From: Phycisphaerales bacterium
GTDB lineage: Bacteria; Planctomycetota; Phycisphaerae; Phycisphaerales; UBA1924
DNA length: 49,342 bases
Reading direction: 5' to 3'
Assembly: GCA_020853975.1 (NCBI GenBank)
Contig: JADYXW010000057.1
Span: forward strand, 1 to 49,342
Numbering within the stretch: the stretch's first letter is position 1; each line of letters begins with the position of its first letter. A model generated the notes under the pieces. That model was given only the letters and a program-made list of their open reading frames with translations. It had not been told where the DNA came from and made no database searches. This document shows, piece by piece, positions 33,555-42,159 of the stretch. A program made the position numbers and the translations under genes.

Positions 33555-34702
33555 CCCCCCCCGCGCCGCAGGACGCCGGCGAAGAGACGCTCGTCGCGGC
33601 GATCCATCCCGCGGCTCGCTCCATCGCCCTCCGCTCTTGGCGCGTCGTCACCCTCGCCATCGCGATGGGCGTGATCTGCTCGATGGCCTCTCGCTTCACG
33701 TTTCCGGGCGCCCACTGGCTCGCCCGCTGGGGGCCGCTCATCTGGGCCCTGCTGGGCGGGGCGCGCCTGGGCTGGGAGTTCGTCGTTTGGATCAACCGCT
33801 CATACGCCCTCACGAGCCGGCGTGTCATCGCGAGCGCCGGCGTGTTCCGGCGCGTCCGCGTCGACATTCCCCTGCACCGCGTTCAGCAGGTCGTCGTCGA
33901 CCGCACGCTCGGCGAGCGGCTCCTGGGGCTCGGCACCGTTCTGGTCACGAGCGCCGGCTCGCAGAGCGACAGCCTGGCGTGGGTCATGGTTGCCGAGCCC
34001 GACTCGGCCGCGGAGCTGGTTCGAGCGAGGCTGACCGGGGGCTCGGGTGCTCCGCTGGTCATCGGTCTGGCGGGGGGGATCGGCTCCGGCAAGTCCGCCG
34101 TCGCCGGCGTGTTCGCGTCGCGGGGCTACGTCGTGCTCGACTCGGACGCGCAGGCCAAGGAGGCCCTTGACCGCCCGGCGGTCCGGGCCGAACTGGTGAA
34201 GTGGTGGGGGAGTCGGATCCTCACGCCCGATGGCCGCGTGAACCGCAAGGCACTCGCGGATGTCATCTTCGCCGACCCGGCGGAGCGTCAGAGGCTTGAG
34301 GCCCTCGTGCACCCGCTGGTCCGTGCCGAGCGTGCCTCGCTCATCGCTCGGGCGAGTGCGGCCGGCGCTCCGGGAGTCATCGTCGATGCCCCCCTTCTGT
34401 TCGAAGCGGGTTCCGACGCCGAGTGCGATCTGGTGATCTTCGTCGAGGCCCCAGAGGGTCAGCGCCTGGCCCGGGTGCTGCAGACGAGGGGGTGGTCTGC
34501 GGACGAGCTCCGCCGGCGTGAGAAAGCGCAGATTCCCCTTGAGACCAAGCGAGCAAGGTCCGATCTGGTGATCGTCAACGACGCCGACTTGGCGTCGCTG
34601 GTCCATCAGGTCGACGCCGCGATCACCTCCATGGGCTCCCTCCCAAGGCGGGGCCGCCAGTCGTCGCCCCCTGGCGGCAAGCACGGAAATCGTGAAACTT
34701 GA
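33551..34702 (+). CDS. coaE: Fusion of a membrane PH-like (bPH2/DUF304) domain and dephospho-CoA kinase
   Basis: The 383-residue protein joins two domains. Residues ~25-165 have two membrane helices (TLAIAMGVICSMASRF and LIWALLGGARLGWEFVVW) and a bacterial PH domain (SYALTSRRVIASAGVFRRVR, DIPLHRVQQVVVDRTLGERL, GLGTVLVTSAGS). Residues ~170-365 are dephospho-CoA kinase, the last CoA step: P-loop GLAGGIGSGKS (K181), LDSDAQAKE, IVDAPLLFEAG. No ATG, GTG or TTG lies in frame near the junction, and no stop separates them, so one polypeptide is likely. The start is TTG 33551 with GGAGG four bases upstream, overlapping the hpt stop. The PH part would tether CoaE to the membrane; the benefit is unknown. 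Confidence 0.85.
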   Translation: MTPPAPQDAGEETLVAAIHPAARSIALRSWRVVTLAIAMGVICSMASRFTFPGAHWLARWGPLIWALLGGARLGWEFVVWINRSYALTSRRVIASAGVFRRVRVDIPLHRVQQVVVDRTLGERLLGLGTVLVTSAGSQSDSLAWVMVAEPDSAAELVRARLTGGSGAPLVIGLAGGIGSGKSAVAGVFASRGYVVLDSDAQAKEALDRPAVRAELVKWWGSRILTPDGRVNRKALADVIFADPAERQRLEALVHPLVRAERASLIARASAAGAPGVIVDAPLLFEAGSDAECDLVIFVEAPEGQRLARVLQTRGWSADELRRREKAQIPLETKRARSDLVIVNDADLASLVHQVDAAITSMGSLPRRGRQSSPPGGKHGNRET

Positions 34703-35042
34703 AGCCCCCCGAGGGCCTATACTGACTCCGTGGGACGGGTGCCGCCGGGATGATCGGCCGGGCACGACCGACCACGACCAAGCCTTCTGAACAGCCCGTG
34801 GCGTGAGGACCGTTCTCGTGTGCGCGCCGCCCCGTTGAGTGGTCTTTCAGACGTGCAGATCCTCCCAACTCCCGGCAGGGGTTGGTTCTTGCTGAGGAGT
34901 TTCGGCCCGCCGATGGCGTCCGGGTGTTTCCGGCGTCGAGGGCAGGGCCAGTTCCCGGGATTCTGACCCCCGGGGACCGCCGGCACCAGCCGGCCTGGGC
35001 ACGCCGCGATTCCGTGGCACGCCACTTTCGGAACAACGCATC
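34703..35042 (+). other. Long structured leader region of rho (no gene)
   Basis: These 340 bases hold no gene I can support. TATACT at 34718-34723 is a good -10 candidate for rho without a clear -35, and would give a leader of about 315 bases. Within it, CCAACTCC pairs with GGGGTTGG (34866-34886, eight pairs, one T-G) and is followed by TTCTTGCTG. A perfect GCCGGC-ACCA-GCCGGC hairpin lies at 34979-34994, near rho. Long rho leaders that autoregulate by premature termination are known in other bacteria; that use here is inferred. Confidence 0.5.
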
Positions 35043-36989
35043 ATGGCGAAGACAACGCAATCCGTAGCCGAGGAAAAGGCCTCCAAGTCCGGGGCCGAGC
35101 GATCCGCGAAGGCCAAGCCGGCAAAGCCTGCGCGGCCCGCGGAAGCAGAATCCAAGCCCGCCTCCCCGGCCCCACGCCCCGAGCCCGCGCCCCGCAGTGA
35201 ACCCCGCCCGGAGGTGAAGCCGGAGACCCCTTCGGAGAGCGCACAGCCACGCCAGGACGCACAGCCCCGTCCGACCGACACTCGGCCGCATCAGGGGCCC
35301 CCGTCCGGCCAGGGGGCCCAGCAGGGCGGCCAGGGTGAGCCTCGGCCCCAACCGGGAGCCCACCAGAGCCACCAGCAGGGCCAAGGCAACCAGCACCAGG
35401 GCCAGCAAGGCAACATCGGCGGCGGGCAGGGCGGCCAGGGCAACCAGGGTGGTCAAGGGGGCCAGGGCGGACAGGGGGGCGGCTACCCGCAAGGTGGCGG
35501 CTACCCCGGGCAGTTCCAGGGGCAGGGCGGCTTCGGCCGCCGCAAGAAGAAGCGCCGCAAGGGCGGAATGGGTGGCGGCATGGGAGGCCCCGGGGGCAAC
35601 TCCTCCATGGGCCACTCCTACCCACGGGCCCACGACCTCTTCCTCCCGAGCGACGAGGAACTCGAGCGCGAGGCCCAGGAGCTCGACCGAGTCATCCGCT
35701 CGGGTGAGCCCAAGGACGCCGGCGAGACCCTCAGCATCACCGACCTCCAGCGCATGGCGCTCGACGACCTATGGAAGCTCGCAAAGAAGGAGGGCTTCAC
35801 CGACGTCGAACAGGTCCCCAAGCAGGAGCTCATCTTCAAGATCCTCAAGGCCCGTGCCGCGCGCCAGGGCCTGATGTTCGGCGAGGGCACCCTCGAAGTC
35901 ATGCCCGACGGCTTCGGCTTCCTCCGCAGCGCGGAGATGAGCTATCTCCCCGGGCCGGACGACATCTACGTCTCTCCCACCCAGGTCCGGCGGTACGGCC
36001 TCCGCCGCGGCATGGTCGTCCGCGGCTGGGTTCGCCCGCCCAAGGAGAACGAGCGTTACTTCGCGCTTCTACGCGTTGACCGCATCAACAGCCGCGAGCC
36101 CGGCAAGGTGCACAGCCTCCGCAACTTCGAGGACCTCACCCCGCTGCACCCCGAGAAGCGCTACGTCCTCGAGACGGACCCCGACCAGCTTGAGTGCCGC
36201 GTTGTCGACCTCGTGACGCCCATCGGCAAGGGTCAGCGCATGCTGATCGTGGCCCCGCCCCGCACGGGCAAGACCGTGCTCATGCAGCGCATGACCAAGG
36301 CCATCGCCCGCAACTACAAGGACGTCTACATCATCGTCCTCCTCGTGGACGAGCGCCCCGAGGAAGTGACCGACTTCAGGCGCAACTGCTCCGGTCCGCG
36401 CGTGGAGGTCGTCGCCAGCACCTTCGACGAGCAGTCGTCCCGCCACGTGCAGGTCGCGGAGATGGTCATCGAGAAGGCCAAGCGCATGGTCGAGTTCGGC
36501 GACGACGTCGTCATCCTGCTGGACTCCATCACCCGCCTTGCCCGCGCCCACAACGCCGAGGCGCCCCACAGCGGGCGCATCATGACGGGCGGCCTCGACA
36601 GCAACGCGCTGCAGCGCCCCAAGAAGTTCTTCGGCGCCGCCCGCGCCATCGAGGGCGGAGGCTCCCTCACCATCATCGGCACCGCCCTGGTGGACACAGG
36701 CTCCAAGATGGACGAGGTCATCTTCGAGGAGTTCAAGGGCACCGGCAACGCCGAGCTTCACCTGGAACGCAAGCTCGTCGAGAAGCGCATCTACCCCGCG
36801 ATCGACGTTGCAGGCTCCGGCACCCGCCGGGAAGAGCTGCTGCTGGACCACAAGGAGAAGGAGCTCGTCGACCGCCTCCGCAAGGTTCTGAGCGACATGA
36901 ACACGGTGGAAGCCATGGAGCTGCTCAAGAACCGCCTCAAGAAGGTCAAGACCAACGCCGAGTTCCTCATGACCATGGCCCTCGGCTGA
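35043..36989 (+). CDS. rho: Transcription termination factor Rho with Gly/Gln-rich N-terminal extension
   Basis: The 648-residue protein is Rho, the hexameric RNA-DNA helicase ending transcription. From about residue 230 it is standard: Rho N-terminal helix bundle ([20 protein letters not shown]), RNA-binding cold-shock fold ([31 protein letters not shown]), P-loop [12 protein letters not shown] (K410), Q-loop and R-loop ([28 protein letters not shown]) and [20 protein letters not shown]. Residues 1-200 are an added disordered region: Lys/Ala/Pro-rich, then Gly/Gln-rich (about 92-166), then the basic patch [11 protein letters not shown]. Such inserts occur in Rho of Actinobacteria and Bacteroidetes and bind RNA or condense. 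The start ATG 35043 has only a weak GGA upstream; a long structured leader precedes it. Confidence 0.96.
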   Translation: MAKTTQSVAEEKASKSGAERSAKAKPAKPARPAEAESKPASPAPRPEPAPRSEPRPEVKPETPSESAQPRQDAQPRPTDTRPHQGPPSGQGAQQGGQGEPRPQPGAHQSHQQGQGNQHQGQQGNIGGGQGGQGNQGGQGGQGGQGGGYPQGGGYPGQFQGQGGFGRRKKKRRKGGMGGGMGGPGGNSSMGHSYPRAHDLFLPSDEELEREAQELDRVIRSGEPKDAGETLSITDLQRMALDDLWKLAKKEGFTDVEQVPKQELIFKILKARAARQGLMFGEGTLEVMPDGFGFLRSAEMSYLPGPDDIYVSPTQVRRYGLRRGMVVRGWVRPPKENERYFALLRVDRINSREPGKVHSLRNFEDLTPLHPEKRYVLETDPDQLECRVVDLVTPIGKGQRMLIVAPPRTGKTVLMQRMTKAIARNYKDVYIIVLLVDERPEEVTDFRRNCSGPRVEVVASTFDEQSSRHVQVAEMVIEKAKRMVEFGDDVVILLDSITRLARAHNAEAPHSGRIMTGGLDSNALQRPKKFFGAARAIEGGGSLTIIGTALVDTGSKMDEVIFEEFKGTGNAELHLERKLVEKRIYPAIDVAGSGTRREELLLDHKEKELVDRLRKVLSDMNTVEAMELLKNRLKKVKTNAEFLMTMALG

Positions 36990-37024
36990 TGATCGCGGAT
37001 CGAACCCTCGCCCGCCCGGCGAAG

Positions 37025-37030
37025 TATGCT
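37025..37030 (+). promoter_or_regulatory. -10-like TATGCT for the leaderless gene after rho
   Basis: AAGTATGCT ends six bases (CTGGCG) before ATG 37037. The same spacing as at thiS and the GNAT gene, and the absence of a ribosome site, suggest leaderless transcription. It favours 37037 over the ATG at 36989 that overlaps the rho stop. Confidence 0.45.
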
Positions 37031-37036
37031 CTGGCG

Positions 37037-37351
37037 ATGCGGCGCCTGCTCTACCTTGCGCTCACCCTCCCCTCGCTGCTCTGGGCCGCGGGGCTGGTTG
37101 TGCTCGGCCTCGCGCTGCTCGGGCACGGCGCCTCGGGCGGGCACCTGCCTCAGGCCGTCCGAGGCCGAGAGTGGCTGGGCCTGGCGGGCGTCGCCGGCGG
37201 GCTCTTTGTGTTCATGCTTCTGGTGGCGGACCGATGGTTCCCCCGGGCCTTTCCACGGACAGTGGCGATCCTGGAGGGGGTGGTGTTCGCTGTCTTCGTC
37301 CTGACTCTGGCGGGCTTCGGGGTATCGTTGTCGGGCCACGCCGGATCGTGA
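37037..37351 (+). CDS. Small three-helix membrane protein of unknown function
   Basis: The 104-residue protein starts MRRLLYLALTLPSLLWAAGL and has three hydrophobic segments: about 4-28, 48-64 (LAGVAGGLFVFMLLVAD) and 76-98 (AILEGVVFAVFVLTLAGFGV). No family is recognised and no polar catalytic pattern is present. An alternative start at ATG 36989, sharing a base with the rho stop, would add a 16-residue polar leader. The inner ATG is preferred because a TATGCT hexamer lies six bases before it and the protein then begins with a normal positively charged end. It lies 20 bases before the next gene. Confidence 0.65.
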   Translation: MRRLLYLALTLPSLLWAAGLVVLGLALLGHGASGGHLPQAVRGREWLGLAGVAGGLFVFMLLVADRWFPRAFPRTVAILEGVVFAVFVLTLAGFGVSLSGHAGS

Positions 37352-37371
37352 GCCGGCGGCAAGGAGCCGTG

Positions 37372-39888
37372 ATGGGAGGGTGCGGGTTGTCGATCGTGCT
37401 CAAAGCCGTGCTGTGTGCCTCTGCGTGTGCCTCCCTGGCGGGCGCCCAGCCCGCCAAGCCCACCGAGCTCGACCCCGCAGACTTCGCGGCCCGGAGCGTC
37501 GAGCGGCTCGCGCTTCTTGATCTCCGCGCCACGCTCCCCACGCTCCCCGAGTCCTTCGGCGTGACCGAACGGCTGCTCGGCATCGTCTCGGAACTCCGGC
37601 CGGGCGACGCGGACCTTTACCGCCGGCGCGCCGAGGCCGCCTGGAGCGCGGGCGAGCACGAGCTGGTCATCGAGCACACCCGACGGGTCGTCGAGCTTGA
37701 TCCTCGCGACACGGTGGCACAGCTCCGGCTGATCACCGCACGTATCGGCCGCCTCCAGACTGTCGGCGAACGGCTGGCGACGTACGAACACCTCCTGGGG
37801 CCGAAAGGCCGGACGCTGGACCCCTCCATCCGCAGCCGCCTCGCGGTAGACGCGGCGCTCCTCCGCCGCGAGCGGGGCGACGACGCCGGCTTTGTCGCGG
37901 CGCTCAAGCAGGCGGTGGAGCTTGACGGCACGAACAAGGAGGCGGCCCTCCTCGCCCTCACCTACTTCAACAGCCGCGTGGACGACGTGATGGGGCGCGT
38001 CGAGCTGATGGCCAACATTCTGTACGCCGACCCGCTGGACCCCCGCACGCACCGCATGCTCCGCGACGAGCTTGTCGAGCACGGGGCGTACATCGGCGCT
38101 CGCCGGTTCCACCGCATGGAGCTCCTGATCGCCGACGCGGTGGACAACCCCGAGCCCGAGGGGCACACCCTTGAGTCGTTCGTGTTCGACTGGGTCGAGT
38201 CCGGGCCTCAGAAGGTCGCGGACGACCTGACCCTCCAGCTCGAGAGCCGACGGGCCCAGGTCCGGACCGCCTCCGACCGAGACCCGGGCGACGTGGACCC
38301 CACCGAGTCCCTCCAGCGGGCCCAGGACATTCGGCTGGACCTCGAGTACGAGCAGATGCGTGCCCTCGCCGCGTTCGCCGCGGGAGACAAGGAGAAGCTC
38401 GACAGCTCCATGGCGGACCTGGCGCAGACAGCGGTGAACAAGGCGCTCGCGCTCAACGACGTGACCCGCAGGCCGCTCGGCATGTCCGAGGCCGACGCTT
38501 TTCAGCGCGCCATCGAGCTTGTTCTCGAGCTGAACCTGATTCGCACGCTCGTGGGCGTCGGGCTGGAGGACGTCAAGACGGAATTTGAAGCCCAGGTGGA
38601 CGCCCTTCCCGCGACCGACCCCCGCCGCATCGATTACAACGTGTGGCGGGCCTTCCGGGCCCAGCAGTGGGAGGAGGTGCTCGTGCGTGCCCGCACGCAG
38701 CCCACGCCGACCATCTGGACCAAGCTTGCGGTCGGTCTCTCACACGCCCGCCTGGGCCGCAACCCCGAGGCTATCGATAGCCTGCTCGCACTCGCGCAGC
38801 AGAATCCGCTCCACCCGCTGGGCGGCTACGCGTACTGGTTCGCTCAGGGGCTCGGGGGCGATCCCGCCCGCGCGAAGGTCGCCGGCGACCTTGATCGCTA
38901 CTCCAAGACCATCCCCGAGTGGCTCGACACCATGATCTCTACCCCGGCGCTCACGCACTCGCTGTGGGTTCGTGCCGACAAGCTCGAAGCACCCTGCGGC
39001 GAGGCGGTCCAGGCCGAGGTGCAGATCAAGAACCTTGCGCCGATCCCGCTCGCGCTCGGCTCCGGCAAGCCCCTCAACTCCCGCCTCTTCTTCGGGCCCA
39101 ATCTCGAGATCGGCGTGCGATCCCGCAGCGACGACGCCTCGGGTGAGGTCTTCGACGTCGACAGACGCCTGCGGCTCATGCCCAACGAGGAGATCTCCGA
39201 ACGCGTCTGGCCCGAGACCGGGCTCGTCGGCTGGCTGTCGGAAGTCGCCTCACCCAACGCGACCCGCTTGAGGTGGCGTGTCTTCCAAGGCTTCGAAACA
39301 GCCAGCACGGGGCAGAAGCAGACCGGCCCCGGGTGCCTGGACGCGACCACCGGCACGCTTTCCAGACGCCCGCTTGATGAGTCCCGGCTCGCGGTGCCGG
39401 CGCTCGCTTCCCGCGTCGCCTCCGCGGATGAGAAGCAGGTGCCCGCGGTCCTCATTGCGATCCGGTCAAAGCTGTTCGGAGGCGTGCCCGGGGGCGAGGC
39501 CGATGCGGACGCCGCCAAGCTCGTGGAGGCGCTTATCGCGGCCTATCCGAGCTGGTCCGCTCGGTCGCGCCTGACCGCGGCTGCGGTTCTTCCCCCTGCG
39601 GGCATGTCGCCCGCGCTCGCGCCCTTTGACGCGGCGCTCCGCGCCGACGAGGATCCCCTGGTCCGCAAGCTCGTCATGGTGACCCGCGTGGCCGCGGCGG
39701 GTGACCCGTGGCTCGCAGAGCAGCGGGGCAGTTCGGACAAGTCGATCGCGGACCTCGCGAACCTCCAGCACGCGAGGTTGCAGCTCGCGACCCGCACCTA
39801 TGCCGCAGCCGGCCCGCTCCTCTTCCCCAAGACCCCCACGGGCTCCGCGAGCGTGCCCGGCGTCCAGCCCGCGGCGCCGCCAAAGTGA
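37372..39888 (+). CDS. Large secreted TPR-like protein of unknown function
   Basis: The 838-residue protein begins with a signal peptide (MGGCGLSIVLKAVLCASACA, then SLAGAQ). Its first half resembles tetratricopeptide helices, for example DLYRRRAEAAWSAGEHELVI with EHTRRVVELDPRDTVAQLRL, and FVAALKQAVELDGTNKEAAL; another TPR-like unit is KLAVGLSHARLGRNPEAIDS. Around 535-690 a beta-rich domain follows (EVQIKNLAPIPLALGSGKPL, RLRLMPNEEISERVWPETG), then a helical C-terminus ending in a Pro/Ala tail. No known enzyme motif appears. AAGGAG five bases before ATG 37372 supports the start. The next gene starts nine bases after its stop, so they are probably one operon. Function cannot be named. Confidence 0.8.
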   Translation: MGGCGLSIVLKAVLCASACASLAGAQPAKPTELDPADFAARSVERLALLDLRATLPTLPESFGVTERLLGIVSELRPGDADLYRRRAEAAWSAGEHELVIEHTRRVVELDPRDTVAQLRLITARIGRLQTVGERLATYEHLLGPKGRTLDPSIRSRLAVDAALLRRERGDDAGFVAALKQAVELDGTNKEAALLALTYFNSRVDDVMGRVELMANILYADPLDPRTHRMLRDELVEHGAYIGARRFHRMELLIADAVDNPEPEGHTLESFVFDWVESGPQKVADDLTLQLESRRAQVRTASDRDPGDVDPTESLQRAQDIRLDLEYEQMRALAAFAAGDKEKLDSSMADLAQTAVNKALALNDVTRRPLGMSEADAFQRAIELVLELNLIRTLVGVGLEDVKTEFEAQVDALPATDPRRIDYNVWRAFRAQQWEEVLVRARTQPTPTIWTKLAVGLSHARLGRNPEAIDSLLALAQQNPLHPLGGYAYWFAQGLGGDPARAKVAGDLDRYSKTIPEWLDTMISTPALTHSLWVRADKLEAPCGEAVQAEVQIKNLAPIPLALGSGKPLNSRLFFGPNLEIGVRSRSDDASGEVFDVDRRLRLMPNEEISERVWPETGLVGWLSEVASPNATRLRWRVFQGFETASTGQKQTGPGCLDATTGTLSRRPLDESRLAVPALASRVASADEKQVPAVLIAIRSKLFGGVPGGEADADAAKLVEALIAAYPSWSARSRLTAAAVLPPAGMSPALAPFDAALRADEDPLVRKLVMVTRVAAAGDPWLAEQRGSSDKSIADLANLQHARLQLATRTYAAAGPLLFPKTPTGSASVPGVQPAAPPK

Positions 39889-39897
39889 GCCTGCAGC

Positions 39898-40884
39898 GTG
39901 TACCGCCTGATCCAACCCGATGAAGCTCGCCCGGCGCGCACAAGACCGGTCGTGGGCCTTGCGGTCGCGGCTCTGCTCTTGGCCGCCGCGGTCTGGACGC
40001 TTGCCCGCGACCGTGAGCAACTCGCCTCGACATGGGAGTTTGTAGGCACCGGCCCGTGGTGGATGCTCACCCTCTGGCTTCTGCTCCCCGGCGCCAACTG
40101 GGTGTTCTCGTCAAGGCTCGCGTGGGCGTTGCTGAGACCCCAGCCCCTCATCGACCCCGACGAAGCCGCGGACCAGCCGACCCTGACCAAATCCGAGACC
40201 TATGAGGTCATCGGGGCGGCGTGGCTGGCGAATCTTCTCCCGCTCCGCGCCGGCCTCGTGAGCCGCGCCTTTTACCACAAGGCCGCCAACCGGATTCCGG
40301 TCGGCACCACCGTGCGCTCGGTGCTCGCTTCCATGGTGCTCGGGCTCGTCGGGTCGCTGTTGCTGGGGGCAATCTCGGGTGGGCTCCTCTGGGCACGCCT
40401 CTCTCCGCTGCCAACGCTCGTAGCGCTCGCCGTCCCCTACCCGGTGCTCTTGCTGATCGGCGCAGCCTCGCCTGTCGGCGACCGGGGATCGATCTGGACC
40501 GGCGGCTTTGGCCGCTGGAGACTCTGGGATGCGCTCGCCGCCCGCTACGCCGACATCGTCTGCTGGATGGCGCGATACTGGGTCGTGTTCGCCCTCGTGG
40601 GGGCGCCGATCTCGATCGCGCACGCCGCGGTCTTCGCCGCCGTCTCGCAGATCGTGATGCTGGTGCCGATGCCCGGCAACGCCATCGGCCTGCGTGAGTG
40701 GGTCATCGCACTCATCGGCCCCCTGCTCCCGACGTGGTTGGGCGACGATCAGGGGCAGCTCACGCAGCAGGTGTGCCTGGCCGCCGATCTCACCAACCGC
40801 GCCGCCGAAGTTCTGATGACGATCGTCGTCGGTTCGGCCTGCGGCGGGCGGGTGACACAGCGGCTGCGTTTCCGACTTCCGTGA
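39898..40884 (+). CDS. Multi-pass membrane protein of the UPF0104/LPG synthase TM-like type
   Basis: The 328-residue protein has about seven hydrophobic segments, including [77 protein letters not shown] and a re-entrant-like C-terminal part with QIVMLVPMPGNAIGLREW. The order Asn-Trp...Ser-Arg, LLPLRAGLVSRAFYHK, then the late PMPGNAIGLRE motif matches the transmembrane (flippase) domain related to lysylphosphatidylglycerol synthase. The catalytic GNAT-like domain of MprF is absent. Such stand-alone proteins are thought to handle lipids or glycolipids; no substrate is visible. The start is GTG 39898, nine bases after the preceding stop, with no clear ribosome site, so translation is probably coupled. 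Confidence 0.75.
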   Translation: MYRLIQPDEARPARTRPVVGLAVAALLLAAAVWTLARDREQLASTWEFVGTGPWWMLTLWLLLPGANWVFSSRLAWALLRPQPLIDPDEAADQPTLTKSETYEVIGAAWLANLLPLRAGLVSRAFYHKAANRIPVGTTVRSVLASMVLGLVGSLLLGAISGGLLWARLSPLPTLVALAVPYPVLLLIGAASPVGDRGSIWTGGFGRWRLWDALAARYADIVCWMARYWVVFALVGAPISIAHAAVFAAVSQIVMLVPMPGNAIGLREWVIALIGPLLPTWLGDDQGQLTQQVCLAADLTNRAAEVLMTIVVGSACGGRVTQRLRFRLP

Positions 40885-41010
40885 GGCCTGCGCCCGCCCG
40901 AAGGAGGGAACCCTGCCCCTTCGCCGGACTTCGATTTAGGTCGATCCCCGGGCCTGCCGAACCCGTATGAAGGATGGGGTGTCCGCACCCTACCAACGCA
41001 GGCCGCGGCC

Positions 41011-42129
41011 ATGGTCAACAAGATCGAACAAGATCACCAGCGGTTCAGGCAGATCGTCCGCGGCAAGATCCGCAAGGACCTTCGCCGCTTCCTCTCCAAG
41101 GGCGAACTGCTGGGCCGCGAAGGCCGTCGCGTGGTTTCGATCCCCATCCACGACATTGACATCCCGACCTTCCGCTATGGCGACAACTCCGGAGGGGTCG
41201 GCATGGGCGATGGCGACGAGGGGGAGCCCGTCGGCCAGCAGCAGGGCGGCAAGAACGGGCAGGGTGGCGAGCACGAGGGCCGCCACCTGCTCGAAGTCGA
41301 TGTCTCGCTGGAAGAGCTCGCCGACATCCTCGCCGAGGAACTCAAGCTCCCCCGGATCCTGCCCCGCGGCGCCCACCGCATCACGACGGTCCGGGACAAG
41401 TACTCCGGCATCCGCCCTCAGGGCCCGATGTCGCTCCGACATTTCAAACGCACGTACCGCGAGGCGCTCCGCCGCCAGCTGTCCCTGGGCACCTACGACC
41501 CGGACAATCCGATCGTCATCCCGATCAAGAACGATCTCCGCTTCCGTTCGTGGAACGAGGTCAAGAAGCCCCAGAGCAACGCGGTCATCGTCTACATGAT
41601 GGACGTCTCAGGCTCCATGGGTGACGAGCAGAAGGAGCTCGTCCGCCTCGAGGCATTCTGGATCGACACCTGGCTCCGCCGCAACTACGAGGGCATCGAG
41701 AGCCGCTACATCGTCCACGACGTCCGCGCCGGAGAGGTCGACAAGAAGACCTTTTTCTCGATGAAAGAGGACGGCGGCACACGCATTTCATCCGCGTACC
41801 AGTGCTGCAAGGAACTCCTCGATCAGCACTATGACCCCGCCGACTGGAACGTGTATCTCTTTCACTTCTCCGACGGGGACAACTCCTCGGACGCGGACAA
41901 TCGCCTCTCCGTCAAGCTCATCCGCGAGAGCCTGCTCCCGACGTCGAATATGTTTGGGTACTGTCAGGTGGCTTCGGCCTACGGCTCCGGCGCGTTTCAT
42001 GGCGTGCTCACAGAGGCCTTCCCAGGCGGAGAACCCGACGAGCTCGGGCCGCGGCTGGTCCTCTCGAAGATCGGAGGTCGCGAGGACATCATCGACTCGC
42101 TCCGCACCCTCTTCCGCGCCGGGCGTTAG
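41011..42129 (+). CDS. YeaH/YhbH family protein (DUF444) with VWA-like domain
   Basis: The 372-residue protein matches the YeaH/YhbH stress family. N-terminal marks are [20 protein letters not shown] and [15 protein letters not shown], followed by a Gly/Gln-rich linker (about 55-90). The C-terminal half is a von Willebrand A-like fold with a metal-ion site beginning DVSGSMGDE, later [10 protein letters not shown]. In Escherichia coli and Bacillus the gene lies in an operon with the PrkA kinase and SpoVR (prkA-yeaH-spoVR). Neither is seen in this window, so the gene stands apart. ATG 41011 gives the expected N-terminus; no strong ribosome site or -10 element lies near. Its exact biochemical role is not known. 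Confidence 0.92.
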   Translation: MVNKIEQDHQRFRQIVRGKIRKDLRRFLSKGELLGREGRRVVSIPIHDIDIPTFRYGDNSGGVGMGDGDEGEPVGQQQGGKNGQGGEHEGRHLLEVDVSLEELADILAEELKLPRILPRGAHRITTVRDKYSGIRPQGPMSLRHFKRTYREALRRQLSLGTYDPDNPIVIPIKNDLRFRSWNEVKKPQSNAVIVYMMDVSGSMGDEQKELVRLEAFWIDTWLRRNYEGIESRYIVHDVRAGEVDKKTFFSMKEDGGTRISSAYQCCKELLDQHYDPADWNVYLFHFSDGDNSSDADNRLSVKLIRESLLPTSNMFGYCQVASAYGSGAFHGVLTEAFPGGEPDELGPRLVLSKIGGREDIIDSLRTLFRAGR

Positions 42130-42159
42130 GCGAAAGCCCCAAGAGCGGGTAGACTGCCC

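Noticed and set aside
34882..35067. A 61-residue frame in the rho leader as a possible leader peptide
   Set aside because: No ribosome site, Arg/Pro-rich text, and it overlaps the rho start out of frame; more likely chance.
35310..35540. Repetitive GGCCAGGGCGG-type DNA resembling a repeat array
   Set aside because: Repeats are imperfect, lack unique spacers and stay in frame as Gly/Gln codons of rho, so this is low-complexity coding sequence and not CRISPR.
40966..40971. TATGAA before the YeaH gene as a promoter
   Set aside because: No -35 partner and about 40 bases from the start without supporting features; too weak to list.
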